A stretch of 64,000 bases of DNA from Microbacter sp. GSS18 (lineage in GTDB: Bacteria > Actinomycetota > Actinomycetes > Actinomycetales > Microbacteriaceae), in contig CP119753.1 of the NCBI GenBank assembly GCA_029319145.1, positions 2,542,001-2,606,000 on the forward strand, in the 5' to 3' direction. The position numbers were made by a program, and so were the translations under genes. Of this stretch, positions 27,332-35,841 are shown one piece after another (position 1 is the first letter of the stretch; every line of letters starts with the position of its first letter). A model generated the notes under the pieces. The model was not told the origin of the DNA, made no database searches, and worked only from the letters and a program-made list of their open reading frames with translations.

Positions 27332-28008
27332 GCGCGCAGCAGCCCCGCATCGCCCTGCTCCACACCGGCGCCGTCGTCATCGGCCCCGTGGGCGACCGCG
27401 CCCGCGCCGCGATCCCCGATGCGACGTTCGTGAACTACCTCGACGACCGCATCGTCGCCGACCTCGGCGACCCCGACCGCGCCGCATCGGTGCCCGAGCG
27501 CGTCGCGGACCTCGTGCGTGCCGCGCAGGCGGGCGGGGCCGACATGGTGATGCTGACATGCTCGTCGATCTCGGCCCTGGCAGCGCCCACGGCCGCGGAG
27601 GTCGGCATCCCGGTGCTGCGGATCGACGAGGCGATGGCCGACGCGGCCGTCGCCACAGGGCCCAGGATCGCGGTCCTCGCGACCCTGCCGACCACGTGCA
27701 CCCCGACGGTCGCGCTCATCCAGGAGCGGGCGGCGCTCGCGGACACCTCTCCGACCATCAGCGCCGAAGTGATCGACGGCGCGTTCGCCGCGGTCTCCTC
27801 CGGCGACCGCGCCACGCACGACCGTCTCGTCGCGGCCGCCGTCGAGCGCGTCGCCGACGACGCGGACGTCATCGTGCTGGCGCAGGCGTCCATGGCGTCG
27901 GCTGCCGAGCAGGTGAGCGTCGGCGTGCCGGTGCTCACCAGTGTCGCCCCGGGAGTGGAGCGGCTGCGCGAGATCGTCGCCGCCCGCGGAGAGGAGGATG
28001 CGCGATGA
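27328..28008 (+). CDS. Asp/Glu-racemase-superfamily protein lacking the second catalytic Cys
   Basis: The 226-residue protein has the two-lobed racemase fold pattern. DMVMLTCSSISALA carries the first catalytic Cys (Cys78). At the second position, where racemases have a Cys (GCT/GCA), it reads VIVLAQASMA (residues 182-190). A symmetric two-base racemisation is therefore unlikely; isomerase, decarboxylase or lyase chemistry is possible in this superfamily (maleate isomerase, arylmalonate decarboxylase). It overlaps both the rhamnosidase and GH127 genes by four bases, so it belongs to the same pathway, possibly acting on a keto- or branched sugar acid. Function is unknown. Confidence 0.75.
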
Positions 28009-29999
28009 GCGCGACGAGCACGACCGCGCTGCGCGGCCACGCCCCGCTGACACCGCTCGCCGCGGCGGACGCACAGTGGCGCAGCGGCTTCTGGGGCGCC
28101 GTCGCCGAACGGACCCGCGAGGTGACGGTGCCCTCGATGGGACGCATGCTCGACGACCCCGCGATCAGCCCGGGCCTGACCAACTTCCGCGTCGCCGCGG
28201 GCCTCGAAGAGGGCGTCCACCAGGGTCCGCCCTTCATGGACGGCGACACCTACAAGTGGCTCGAATCGGCGATCGCCCAGCTCGAGACCGCCCCCGACCC
28301 GGTCCTCGCCGACCGCATCGAGCAGATCGCGCAGCTGATCGCGTCGGTGCAGCGCGAGGACGGGTATGTGCACACGCCGACGACGATCGCCGCGAACAAC
28401 GACGAGGACGTCGTCGCCCTCGCCGACCGGTTCAACTTCGAGACCTACAACCTCGGCCACCTGATCACCACCGCGGTGCGCCACCATCGGGTCACGGGCT
28501 CCGAGACCCTGCTGGACGTCGCGAAGGGCGCCGCCCGCTTCCTCGAGATGCTCGCGACCGACAAGCCCCTCGAACTCGCCCGCAGCGCGATCTGCCCCTC
28601 GCACTACATGGCCGTCGTCGAGCTCTACCGCGCGACCGGCGACGACCGGTACCTGCGGCTCGCGGAGTCTTTCGTGCGCGTGCGCGACGACTTCGAGGAA
28701 GGCGGGGACGACAACCAGGACCGCATCCCGGTGCGCGAGCAGACCGCCGTCGCCGGCCACGCCGTGCGCGCAAACTATCTGTACGCCGGGCTCGCCGACC
28801 TTGTTGCCGAGACGGGCGATCCGCAGCTGCGGACGGTGCTCGACACGCTGTGGCAGGACGTCGTCGACAGCAAGCTCTACATCACCGGCGGCTGCGGCGC
28901 GCTGTACGACGGGGCGTCGCCCGACGGCTCGCCGTGGCAGGAGGACATCAGCCGCGTGCACCAGGCGTACGGCCGCTCATTCCAGCTGCCCAACACGACC
29001 GCCCACAACGAGTCGTGCGCGCAGATCGGGATGATCTTCTGGAGCGAGCGGATGCTGGCGCTCGACGCCGACGCACGCTACGCCGACGTCATCGAGACGA
29101 TCGCGTTCAACTCCCTTCTGTCGAGCATCGGGCTGGAGGGGAAGACGTACTTCTACACCAACCCGCTCCGCCAGGTCCGCGACCTGCCCTTCCCCCTGCG
29201 CCGCGCCGGCGACACCGCACTCCACCCGGTCCCGTCGCCGCCGCCCTCGGACGCTCGGCTGCGCGAGGAGTACCTCAGCTGCTTCTGCTGCCCGCCGAAC
29301 ATCGCGCGGACGCTGTCGGAGTTCCACGAGCGCATCGCATCCGTCTCGGGGGACGGCCTCTTCGTGCACCAGTACGGCGGCTCCGGCATCCGCCACGCCT
29401 TCGAGGACGGGCGGATGCTCGCGCTCGACGAGCAGTCCGACTACCCGTGGGACGGGCGGCTGACGTTCACCGTCGCCGACGCCGCGGGCACGGTGGCGCT
29501 CCACCTGCGGATCCCGGGCTGGTCGCGCGACGCGACCCTCACCGTGAACGGCGAGCCCGTCGAGGTCACCGCGCCGTCCAGCTACACCCGCATCGAGCGG
29601 GCGTGGCAGCCCGGGGATGTCGTGGTGCTCGACCTGCCGATGCCGGTGCGCATCGTCCGCGGCCACCGTCTCGCCGAGGAGATCACGAACCAGGTCGCCG
29701 TGCAGCGCGGCCCCGTGGTGTACTGCGTCGAGAGCCCGGACCTGCCCGCCGGCGTCGCGCTCGAGCAGGCCGCGCTGCGCCGCGGCCCGCGGCCGACCCC
29801 GGTCGAGGCCGAGATCGCCGGACACCGGGTCGTGGCCCTCGAGGCCGAGATCGCCGTCCTGCCGGCGGTCGCCGACACGCTCTACGACGACCTGGACGAC
29901 GCCGAGGTCGCCACCGCGACGGCGCGGCTGATCCCGTACTTCGCGTGGAGCAACCGCGGTCCGAGCGAGATGTCGGTGTGGATGCCGGTGGTGTGGTGA
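28005..29999 (+). CDS. GH127 (DUF1680) glycoside hydrolase
   Basis: The 664-residue protein matches GH127, whose known members include beta-L-arabinofuranosidases and, in rhamnogalacturonan-II degradation, an aceric-acid hydrolase. The Zn-thiolate site is visible: Glu336 and Cys338 in AHNESCAQIG, and Cys428-Cys429 in SCFCCPPNIARTL. At the spot I align with the acid/base Glu of the Bifidobacterium enzyme (E322) there is Gln320 in RVHQAYG, which may mark a subfamily with other specificity. There is no signal peptide. It is coupled to the racemase-like gene by ATGA and followed after 4 bp by the RuBisCO-like gene. This supports intracellular cleavage of an unusual pectic or glycosidic residue. 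Confidence 0.88.
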   Translation: MSATSTTALRGHAPLTPLAAADAQWRSGFWGAVAERTREVTVPSMGRMLDDPAISPGLTNFRVAAGLEEGVHQGPPFMDGDTYKWLESAIAQLETAPDPVLADRIEQIAQLIASVQREDGYVHTPTTIAANNDEDVVALADRFNFETYNLGHLITTAVRHHRVTGSETLLDVAKGAARFLEMLATDKPLELARSAICPSHYMAVVELYRATGDDRYLRLAESFVRVRDDFEEGGDDNQDRIPVREQTAVAGHAVRANYLYAGLADLVAETGDPQLRTVLDTLWQDVVDSKLYITGGCGALYDGASPDGSPWQEDISRVHQAYGRSFQLPNTTAHNESCAQIGMIFWSERMLALDADARYADVIETIAFNSLLSSIGLEGKTYFYTNPLRQVRDLPFPLRRAGDTALHPVPSPPPSDARLREEYLSCFCCPPNIARTLSEFHERIASVSGDGLFVHQYGGSGIRHAFEDGRMLALDEQSDYPWDGRLTFTVADAAGTVALHLRIPGWSRDATLTVNGEPVEVTAPSSYTRIERAWQPGDVVVLDLPMPVRIVRGHRLAEEITNQVAVQRGPVVYCVESPDLPAGVALEQAALRRGPRPTPVEAEIAGHRVVALEAEIAVLPAVADTLYDDLDDAEVATATARLIPYFAWSNRGPSEMSVWMPVVW

Positions 30000-30003
30000 T
30001 CGC

Positions 30004-31260
30004 ATGAGCAGCCAGCACGTGATCGCGACCTATCACATCGAGACGTCGCTGCCCCTTCAGCACGCGGCCGAGGTGCTCGCCGGCGAGCAGTCCACCGGCA
30101 CGTTCGTGCGCGTCGCGCGCGAATCCGACGAGGTGCGCGCACGGTTCGCCGCGCAGGTGGAGAGCATCGAGGAGCTCGAGCCGACCGGCGCGTCGGCCCT
30201 GCCGGGCTCGGTCGGCGACCCAGCCGACCGCCGGCGCGCGCTGCTGCGCCTGCGGTTTCCGCTGGACAACTTCGGCCCGTCGCTGCCCAACCTTCTCGCC
30301 GCCGTCGCCGGCAACCTCTTCGAGATCAAGGAGCTCGCCGCCATCAAGCTGCTCGACCTCGAGCTGCCGTCGCCTTTCGCCGACCGGTACGCCGGACCCC
30401 GCTTCGGCGTGGCCGGGACCCGGCAGCTGATGTCGCGGGCCGAGGGCGCCATGATCGGCACCATCGTCAAGCCGAGCATCGGGCTGAGCCCCGCGGAGCT
30501 CGGCGAGCTCGTCGGCGAGCTCGCCGATGCCGGCATCGACTTCATCAAGGACGACGAGCTGCAGGGCAACGCACCGCACTCGCCGCTCGCCGCTCGGATC
30601 GCCGCGGTGATGCCGGTGCTGGAGCGCCACGCCGACCGCACCGGCGTGAAGCCGATGTACGCCTTCAACATCACCGACGACATCGACCGTCTCGAGGCCA
30701 ACCACGACATGGTCGTGGCCGCCGGCGGGACGTGCGTCATGGTGTGCATCAACATGGTGGGCCTCGCCGGACTCGACTACCTCAGCCGCCGCTCGCAGGT
30801 CCCCATCCACGGCCACCGCGCGATGTTCGGCTCGATCAGCCGCTCCGAGCAGGTGGGCATCCACTTCCGCGCGTGGCAGCAGCTCGCGCGTCTCTCGGGC
30901 GCAGACCATCTGCACACGAACGGCATCTCGAACAAGTTCTACGAGTCGGACGCGCAGGTGCTCGATGCGATCGCCGCCGTCCGAGAGCCGCTGCTGGGCA
31001 CGACGCCGACCGTGCCGGTGCTCTCGTCCGGCCAGTGGGGCGGCTTGGCGCACGCCACCTACGCCGCGGTCGGCTCGACGGACCTGCTGGTGCTCGCCGG
31101 CGGCGGCATCCACGGGCATCCCGACGGATCCGCCGCGGGCGTGGCGAGCATGCGCGAGGCGTGGGCGTCCGCGGCAGCAGGAGAGACCGCCGAGCAGGCG
31201 CTCGAGCGGTCGACGGCGCTGCGGCGCGCGACCGAGAGGTTCGGCCCGGTCCGTGTCTAG
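30004..31260 (+). CDS. RuBisCO-like protein (RLP), probable acid-sugar-phosphate decarboxylase or transcarboxylase
   Basis: The 418-residue protein has the RuBisCO large-subunit fold. Active-site segments are GTIVKPSIGLS (Lys156, equivalent to K175), DFIKDDE (Lys182 carbamate site, Asp184, Glu185), HGHRAMFG, DHLHTNGISNKF (equivalents of H327 and K334) and SSGQWGG. All metal ligands remain, unlike enolase-type RLPs that lose some. Metal-complete RLPs paired with DUF1537 kinases act on 3-oxo-isoapionate 4-phosphate in D-apiose catabolism (OiaX decarboxylase, OiaT transcarboxylase/hydrolase). The next gene is such a kinase, overlapping by 8 bp. Carbon fixation is unlikely, with no small subunit or phosphoribulokinase. 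The precise substrate is inference. Confidence 0.85.
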   Translation: MSSQHVIATYHIETSLPLQHAAEVLAGEQSTGTFVRVARESDEVRARFAAQVESIEELEPTGASALPGSVGDPADRRRALLRLRFPLDNFGPSLPNLLAAVAGNLFEIKELAAIKLLDLELPSPFADRYAGPRFGVAGTRQLMSRAEGAMIGTIVKPSIGLSPAELGELVGELADAGIDFIKDDELQGNAPHSPLAARIAAVMPVLERHADRTGVKPMYAFNITDDIDRLEANHDMVVAAGGTCVMVCINMVGLAGLDYLSRRSQVPIHGHRAMFGSISRSEQVGIHFRAWQQLARLSGADHLHTNGISNKFYESDAQVLDAIAAVREPLLGTTPTVPVLSSGQWGGLAHATYAAVGSTDLLVLAGGGIHGHPDGSAAGVASMREAWASAAAGETAEQALERSTALRRATERFGPVRV

Positions 31261-32545
31261 GGTGCGGGTCGCGTACTACGGCGACGACTTCACCGGCAGC
31301 GTCGACGTCCTGCTGCAGTTCGCCCGGCGCGGCTGGACGGGTCGGCTGTTCGCCGGGCTTCCCGCGCCGGGCCTGCTGGAGCAGGCGGCGCGCGACGTCG
31401 ACGTGGTCGGCATCGCGGGGATCGCGCGGTCACTGACCACCGAGGAGCTCGAGGCCGAGGTGCGTCCCGCCCTCGAAGCGCTCAGGGCGCTGCGGCCCGC
31501 GGTCGTGCAGTACAAGGCGTGTTCGACGGCTGATTCGTCGCCCACGATCGGGAGCCTCGGACGGGTCATCGAGATCGCGCGCGACGTCGTCGGGGAGCAG
31601 CCGGTGCCGCTGCTGTTCGCGCAGCCCGACTTCGGGCGGTACACGCTCTTCGGCCACCACTTCGCCCGCGAAGGCGACACCGTCCACCGTCTCGACCGCC
31701 AGCCGACGATGTCGACGCACCCCTCGACCCCCATGACGGAGTCCGACCTCGCCGCCCACCTGTCCCGACAGACGACACTGCCGATCGGCCATATCCCGTT
31801 CACGGAATACACGTCGGTCGACGCCGTGGCTTGCGCCGTGCGAGAGTCCCCCGATGCCGCGCTCGTGCTCGACGCCGCGGACGACGGGCACCTCGAGATG
31901 ATCGGCGCCGCCCTCACGGCGCTTTCGGGCGACGAGCCTCTCTTCGCGCTCGGCTCGGGCGGCCTCAGCTATGCGCTGGCCGGCGCCTCGCCGGGTTCGA
32001 GCGCGCCCCTGCCGCGCTCGACGGCCGGACACGGTCCGGTCCTCGCCGTCTCGGGCAGCCGTTCTGCACGGACCCGCGCGCAGATGGACGCAGCCGTCGA
32101 GGCGGGATGGTTCGTCGCGCCGATGCCGCTGGATCCCCGAGCCCGCGACGACGCCGTCGGCCGCGCGAGCGCGGAGCTGCGGTCGGGGCGGAGTGTCGCG
32201 TTCAGTTCGGATGACGCCGAGGTGTCGGCGCTCGCGCCGGGCGACGTGCTGAGCGCGCTCGCCGACACCGCGGCCGATCTGATCGGCCGGATCGCCCGCA
32301 CCGGCGCCGTGCGTCGCGCCATCGTATGCGGCGGCGACACGTCCAGCCGCGTCACGACGCTGCTCGGCGTCGACTCGCTGTCGATCGCGGCCAATCCGAC
32401 CGGCAACGTCGTGCTCCTCGAGGCGCACGCCGCTGACCCCGCGATCGACGGGCTGGAGCTGCTGCTCAAGGGCGGACAGGTCGGCGATGTCGACCTCTTC
32501 GAGGGGATCCGCACGCTCGGCGACGAGGGGACGTCCGACGCATGA
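31253..32545 (+). CDS. DUF1537 four-carbon acid-sugar kinase family protein (OiaK-like candidate)
   Basis: The 430-residue protein starts VRVAYYGDDFTGSVDVLLQFARRG, the acid-sugar-binding N-terminal domain of DUF1537 kinases. It continues to VLAVSGSRSARTRAQMDAA and AIVCGGDTSSRVTTLLGVDSLSI in the nucleotide-binding C-terminal domain. Known members phosphorylate threonate, erythronate-derived acids or 3-oxo-isoapionate. Start GTG 31253 overlaps the RLP stop (GTGTCTAG); a second GTG at 31262 is possible. It overlaps the following dehydrogenase by ATGA. Together with the RLP it forms the kinase/decarboxylase pair seen in apiose pathways, so a branched or keto acid sugar is its likely substrate. 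Confidence 0.85.
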   Translation: MSRVRVAYYGDDFTGSVDVLLQFARRGWTGRLFAGLPAPGLLEQAARDVDVVGIAGIARSLTTEELEAEVRPALEALRALRPAVVQYKACSTADSSPTIGSLGRVIEIARDVVGEQPVPLLFAQPDFGRYTLFGHHFAREGDTVHRLDRQPTMSTHPSTPMTESDLAAHLSRQTTLPIGHIPFTEYTSVDAVACAVRESPDAALVLDAADDGHLEMIGAALTALSGDEPLFALGSGGLSYALAGASPGSSAPLPRSTAGHGPVLAVSGSRSARTRAQMDAAVEAGWFVAPMPLDPRARDDAVGRASAELRSGRSVAFSSDDAEVSALAPGDVLSALADTAADLIGRIARTGAVRRAIVCGGDTSSRVTTLLGVDSLSIAANPTGNVVLLEAHAADPAIDGLELLLKGGQVGDVDLFEGIRTLGDEGTSDA

Positions 32546-35442
32546 GCGGCGTGCACGTGCGCCCTGTGCCGCCGCAGATCGTGGCCGCCGTCGCCGAGGC
32601 CGACCGCATCAAGACCCGCGCCATCGACCGCGTCGCCTACGCGAGCGATGCCTCGCACTACCTGTTCACCCCCGACGCCGTCGTGGTCGCCGAAGACGCC
32701 GCCGAGGTGGCGCGGGTGATGCGCGCGGCGTCGGCGTCGGCATCCGTCCTCACCTTCCGCTCGGGCGGGACGAGCCTGTCGGGCCAGTCCTCGGGTGACG
32801 GCATCCTCGTCGACGTGCGGCGCGGCTTCCGGCGCATCGACGTCCTCGACGACGGTCGCCGCGTGCGCGTTCAGCCGGGTGCGACGGTGCGGCAGGTCAA
32901 CGCGCGCCTCGCCCGCCATGGCTACCGCCTCGGTCCCGATCCCGCCAGCGAGGCAGCCTGCACCATCGGCGGTGTCGTGAGCAACAACTCCTCGGGCATG
33001 GCGTGCGGAACCCTCGAGAACACGTATCGGACCCTGGAGTCGCTCGTCTTCGTCCTGCCGTCCGGAACGATCGTCGACACCGCGGCCCCGGATGCGGATG
33101 CCGCCCTCCGCCGCGCCGAACCGGACCTGGTCGACACGCTGCTGCGCCTGCGTCGCCGAGTCGTCGACAACGCGCGCTCGGTGGAGATCATCCGGCGCCA
33201 GTTCGCGATGAAGAACACGATCGGATACGGCGTCAACGCGTTCCTGGACTTCGACTCGCCCGCCGAGCTGCTCGCCCACCTCGTGATCGGCAGCGAGGGC
33301 ACGCTCGCGTTCGTCGCCGAGGCGACCTACCGCACCGTCCCCATCCGTCCCCACGTGGCAACGGGTCTGGCGGTCTTCCCCGATCTCGACACCGCGACGC
33401 GCTCCCTGTCCGACCTCGTCGAGACCGGCGCCGCGACGCTCGAGCTGATGGACTCCACGTCGCTGCGCGTCGGCCAGTCGCTCGCCGGCGCCCCGTCGCA
33501 GATCACCGGCTTCGAGGTCACGGGCGAAGCGGCACTGCTCGTGGAGTACCACGCGTTCGAGGCCGACGAGCTGCGCGACCTCGTCGCCGCAGGACACCGG
33601 GTGCTCGATGCGCAGCCGCTGCGGGCCCGCGCACCGCTGGCCTCCGACGCCGCCCTGCGCGCGTCGGCGTGGAAGCTGCGCAAGGGGCTGTACGCGACGG
33701 TCGCGGGGGCGCGCCCGAGCGGCACCACGGCTCTGCTCGAGGACGTCGTCGTGCCCGTTCCCGCGCTCGCCGAGACCTGCGCATCGCTGCAGGACCTGTT
33801 CGAGCGCTACGACTATCGCGACAGCGTCATCTTCGGCCACGCCAAGGACGGCAACATCCACTTCATGCTCACCGACCGGTTCGAGACCGACGAGCAGCTG
33901 GGCCGATTCACGGGCTTCACCGCGGACATGGTCGACCTCATCCTGGCCGCGGGCGGAAACCTGAAGGCCGAGCACGGCACCGGTCGTGCGATGGCTCCGT
34001 ACGTGCGGCGGCAGTACGGCGACGAGCTCTACGACGTGATGCGCGAGCTCAAGCGCGCGTGCGACCCCTCGGGCATCCTGAACCCCGGCGTCATCATCGA
34101 CGACGACCCCGACGCGCACGTGCGCGGGATCAAGCTGGCCGACCCGATCGAGCCCGAGGCCGACCGCTGCGTCGAGTGCGGATACTGCGAGCCGGTGTGC
34201 CCGTCGAAGGACCTGACGCTCACGCCCCGCCAGCGCATCGTCACCCGCCGGGCCGTCGCCCGCGCGCAGCGCGAAGGCGACACGGCGTTCGCCGACGCCA
34301 TCGAGCGCGACTACGACTACGCGGGCGTCCAAACCTGCGCCGTCGACGGCATGTGCCAGACGGCCTGCCCCGTGCTCATCAACACCGGCAGCCTCGTCAA
34401 GCGCCTGCGGAGCGAGGACCGCTCGCCCGTGATCGGGGCGGCATGGGACGCCGCGGCCACGGCGTGGGGCCCCGTGACACGGCTGGGATCGGTCGCCCTG
34501 ACGGCGACGGAAAAGCTCCCGGCGGCCGCGGTCGCGGCGGTCACGAGTGTCGGCCGCGCCGTGCTCGGCGCCGACACCGTTCCCGCGTACTCGGGCGATC
34601 TGCCCGCCGGCGGCCCCGCCCGACGCGGGCTGGGGCCGAGCATCGGGTCGGGTGCGGACGCGCCGATCGCGGTGTTCCTGCCGGCATGCGTCAACAGCAT
34701 GTTCGGTCCCGCCGGCGACGGCATCGGCGTCACCGCCGCGATGGCCCGGCTCGCCGAACGCGCCGGGGTCCGTCTCGTCGTGCCCGAGGGCATCGAGTCG
34801 CTGTGCTGCAGCACGCCGTGGACGTCGAAGGGCTACCCCGGCGGGCGGGCCACGATGGCGCGTCGCGTGGCCGACGCGATCCGCTCCTGGGGGACGACGC
34901 TTCCCGTCGTCAGCGATGCCTCGAGCTGCACCGAGGGCTTCGCGCACCTCCTCGCGGACGAGGGCGTCGACGCCGTCGTCGAGGACGCGGTCTCGTTCGC
35001 GGAACGCGAGCTGCTCCCGCGCCTCGAAGTGACCGCGCGCCTCGCGGGCACGCTGGCGCTGCATCCGACCTGCTCGTCGACCCAGCTCGGGATCGACACC
35101 GCGCTCGTGGGCGTCGCCTCCGCCGTGGCGGACGACGTCCGCATACCCGATGCCTGGGGATGCTGCGCGTTCGCCGGGGACCGCGGCATGCTGCATCCAG
35201 AACTCACCGCGTCCGCCACGGCCGCCGAAGCGGCCGACGTCGCGGCGATGGGGGCCGCCGCCCACGCATCGTGCAACCGCACGTGCGAGCTCGGCATGAC
35301 CCGGGCCACGGGCGAGAGCTACCGCCATGTCCTCGAGCTGCTGGAGGAGGCGACGCGGCCCGCGCAGCCGATGGAGTCCGGGCCCGGCACGGAGCGGGCC
35401 ACCCGCACAGACGTGACCCGGGCCGACCCGCGCAGCGCGTGA
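32542..35442 (+). CDS. Fused FAD/Fe-S 2-hydroxyacid dehydrogenase (GlcD-GlcF / D-lactate dehydrogenase type)
   Basis: The 966-residue protein joins several domains. A PCMH FAD-binding domain (about residues 40-220, with TFRSGGTSLSGQS and DPASEAACTIGGVVSNNSSG) and a FAD-oxidase C-terminal domain (GHAKDGNIHFML, KAEHGTGRAMAPYV) come first. Two 4Fe-4S motifs follow (CVECGYCEPVCP from residue 543, CAVDGMCQTACP from 599). Cysteine-rich CCG domains end it (LCCSTPW, WGCCAFAGDRG). This is GlcD fused to GlcF, as in membrane-linked glycolate or D-lactate dehydrogenases feeding electrons to the respiratory chain. An OiaT-type RLP would release glycolate, which this enzyme could oxidise to glyoxylate; oxidation of lactate from rhamnose is the alternative. 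It is the last gene of the operon. Confidence 0.9.
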   Translation: MSGVHVRPVPPQIVAAVAEADRIKTRAIDRVAYASDASHYLFTPDAVVVAEDAAEVARVMRAASASASVLTFRSGGTSLSGQSSGDGILVDVRRGFRRIDVLDDGRRVRVQPGATVRQVNARLARHGYRLGPDPASEAACTIGGVVSNNSSGMACGTLENTYRTLESLVFVLPSGTIVDTAAPDADAALRRAEPDLVDTLLRLRRRVVDNARSVEIIRRQFAMKNTIGYGVNAFLDFDSPAELLAHLVIGSEGTLAFVAEATYRTVPIRPHVATGLAVFPDLDTATRSLSDLVETGAATLELMDSTSLRVGQSLAGAPSQITGFEVTGEAALLVEYHAFEADELRDLVAAGHRVLDAQPLRARAPLASDAALRASAWKLRKGLYATVAGARPSGTTALLEDVVVPVPALAETCASLQDLFERYDYRDSVIFGHAKDGNIHFMLTDRFETDEQLGRFTGFTADMVDLILAAGGNLKAEHGTGRAMAPYVRRQYGDELYDVMRELKRACDPSGILNPGVIIDDDPDAHVRGIKLADPIEPEADRCVECGYCEPVCPSKDLTLTPRQRIVTRRAVARAQREGDTAFADAIERDYDYAGVQTCAVDGMCQTACPVLINTGSLVKRLRSEDRSPVIGAAWDAAATAWGPVTRLGSVALTATEKLPAAAVAAVTSVGRAVLGADTVPAYSGDLPAGGPARRGLGPSIGSGADAPIAVFLPACVNSMFGPAGDGIGVTAAMARLAERAGVRLVVPEGIESLCCSTPWTSKGYPGGRATMARRVADAIRSWGTTLPVVSDASSCTEGFAHLLADEGVDAVVEDAVSFAERELLPRLEVTARLAGTLALHPTCSSTQLGIDTALVGVASAVADDVRIPDAWGCCAFAGDRGMLHPELTASATAAEAADVAAMGAAAHASCNRTCELGMTRATGESYRHVLELLEEATRPAQPMESGPGTERATRTDVTRADPRSA

Positions 35443-35452
35443 GTCGGCCCGG
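35418..35452 (+). terminator. Hairpin ending the rhamnosidase-RLP operon
   Basis: CCGGGCCGAC (35418-35427) and GTCGGCCCGG (35443-35452) form a perfect 10-bp stem whose 15-base loop contains the stop codon of the dehydrogenase gene. No T-tract follows, which is common in high-GC actinobacteria. Confidence 0.5.
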
Positions 35453-35469
35453 TTCCGCGGCCCGCCGGA

Positions 35470-35799
35470 TCAGCCCGAGACGCCCTCCTCCTCGCCGGTG
35501 GGCTCCATCCCGGTCATGAGACCCGAGTTGGTCGCGCCGAACGAGTAGAGGTAGGTGGGCTTCTCCTCTCGCAGCATCTGCGCGATGGCGTCGAACTCGC
35601 TCAGGCTGTAGTGGACGAAGATCTGGTCGTCGGTGATGACCGGCGCCGCCAGCGGCGTGCCGTCCGGGAAGAAGTACGCGTATCCGCGATACGTCCGACC
35701 CTCGTAGAGGTAGATGCCCGCGACCGCGACCCCCGGACTGAGGTTCGTCGTCGGACGCGACGACCAGCGTCGGATCGCGTATGAGGTGATGTTGTACGT
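35470..35799 (-). pseudogene. Coding-like frame without a canonical start codon
   Basis: The minus strand encodes a coherent 109-residue sequence, TYNITSYAIRRWSSRPT through IYLYEGRTYRGYAYFFPDGTPL to TYLYSFGATNSGLMTGMEP, ending at 35470. It has native codon bias and no internal stop. A TGA lies in frame at 35827-35829. Between it and residue MLREEKPTYL there is no ATG, GTG or TTG. GGAGG at 35809-35813 is placed 9 nt before an in-frame ACG (35797-35799). So either a non-standard ACG start is used or the start codon has been lost. I do not recognise the family. The 35443-35841 stretch otherwise contains only the hairpin and the LuxR promoter region. Confidence 0.45.
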
Positions 35800-35841
35800 C
35801 GCGTGGAGCCTCCGTGACGTGGGGCCTCATAGGGTGGGTCC

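Noticed and set aside
30004..31260. True RuBisCO for carbon fixation
   Set aside because: No small-subunit gene, phosphoribulokinase or carboxysome gene is nearby. The protein is shorter than typical form I large subunits, and its partners are a sugar-acid kinase and glycosidases.
31969..35328. A 1119-residue open frame on the minus strand
   Set aside because: It is antisense to the kinase and dehydrogenase genes, is Arg/Gly/Val-rich and has no domain pattern. Such long shadows are a product of GC-rich codon bias.
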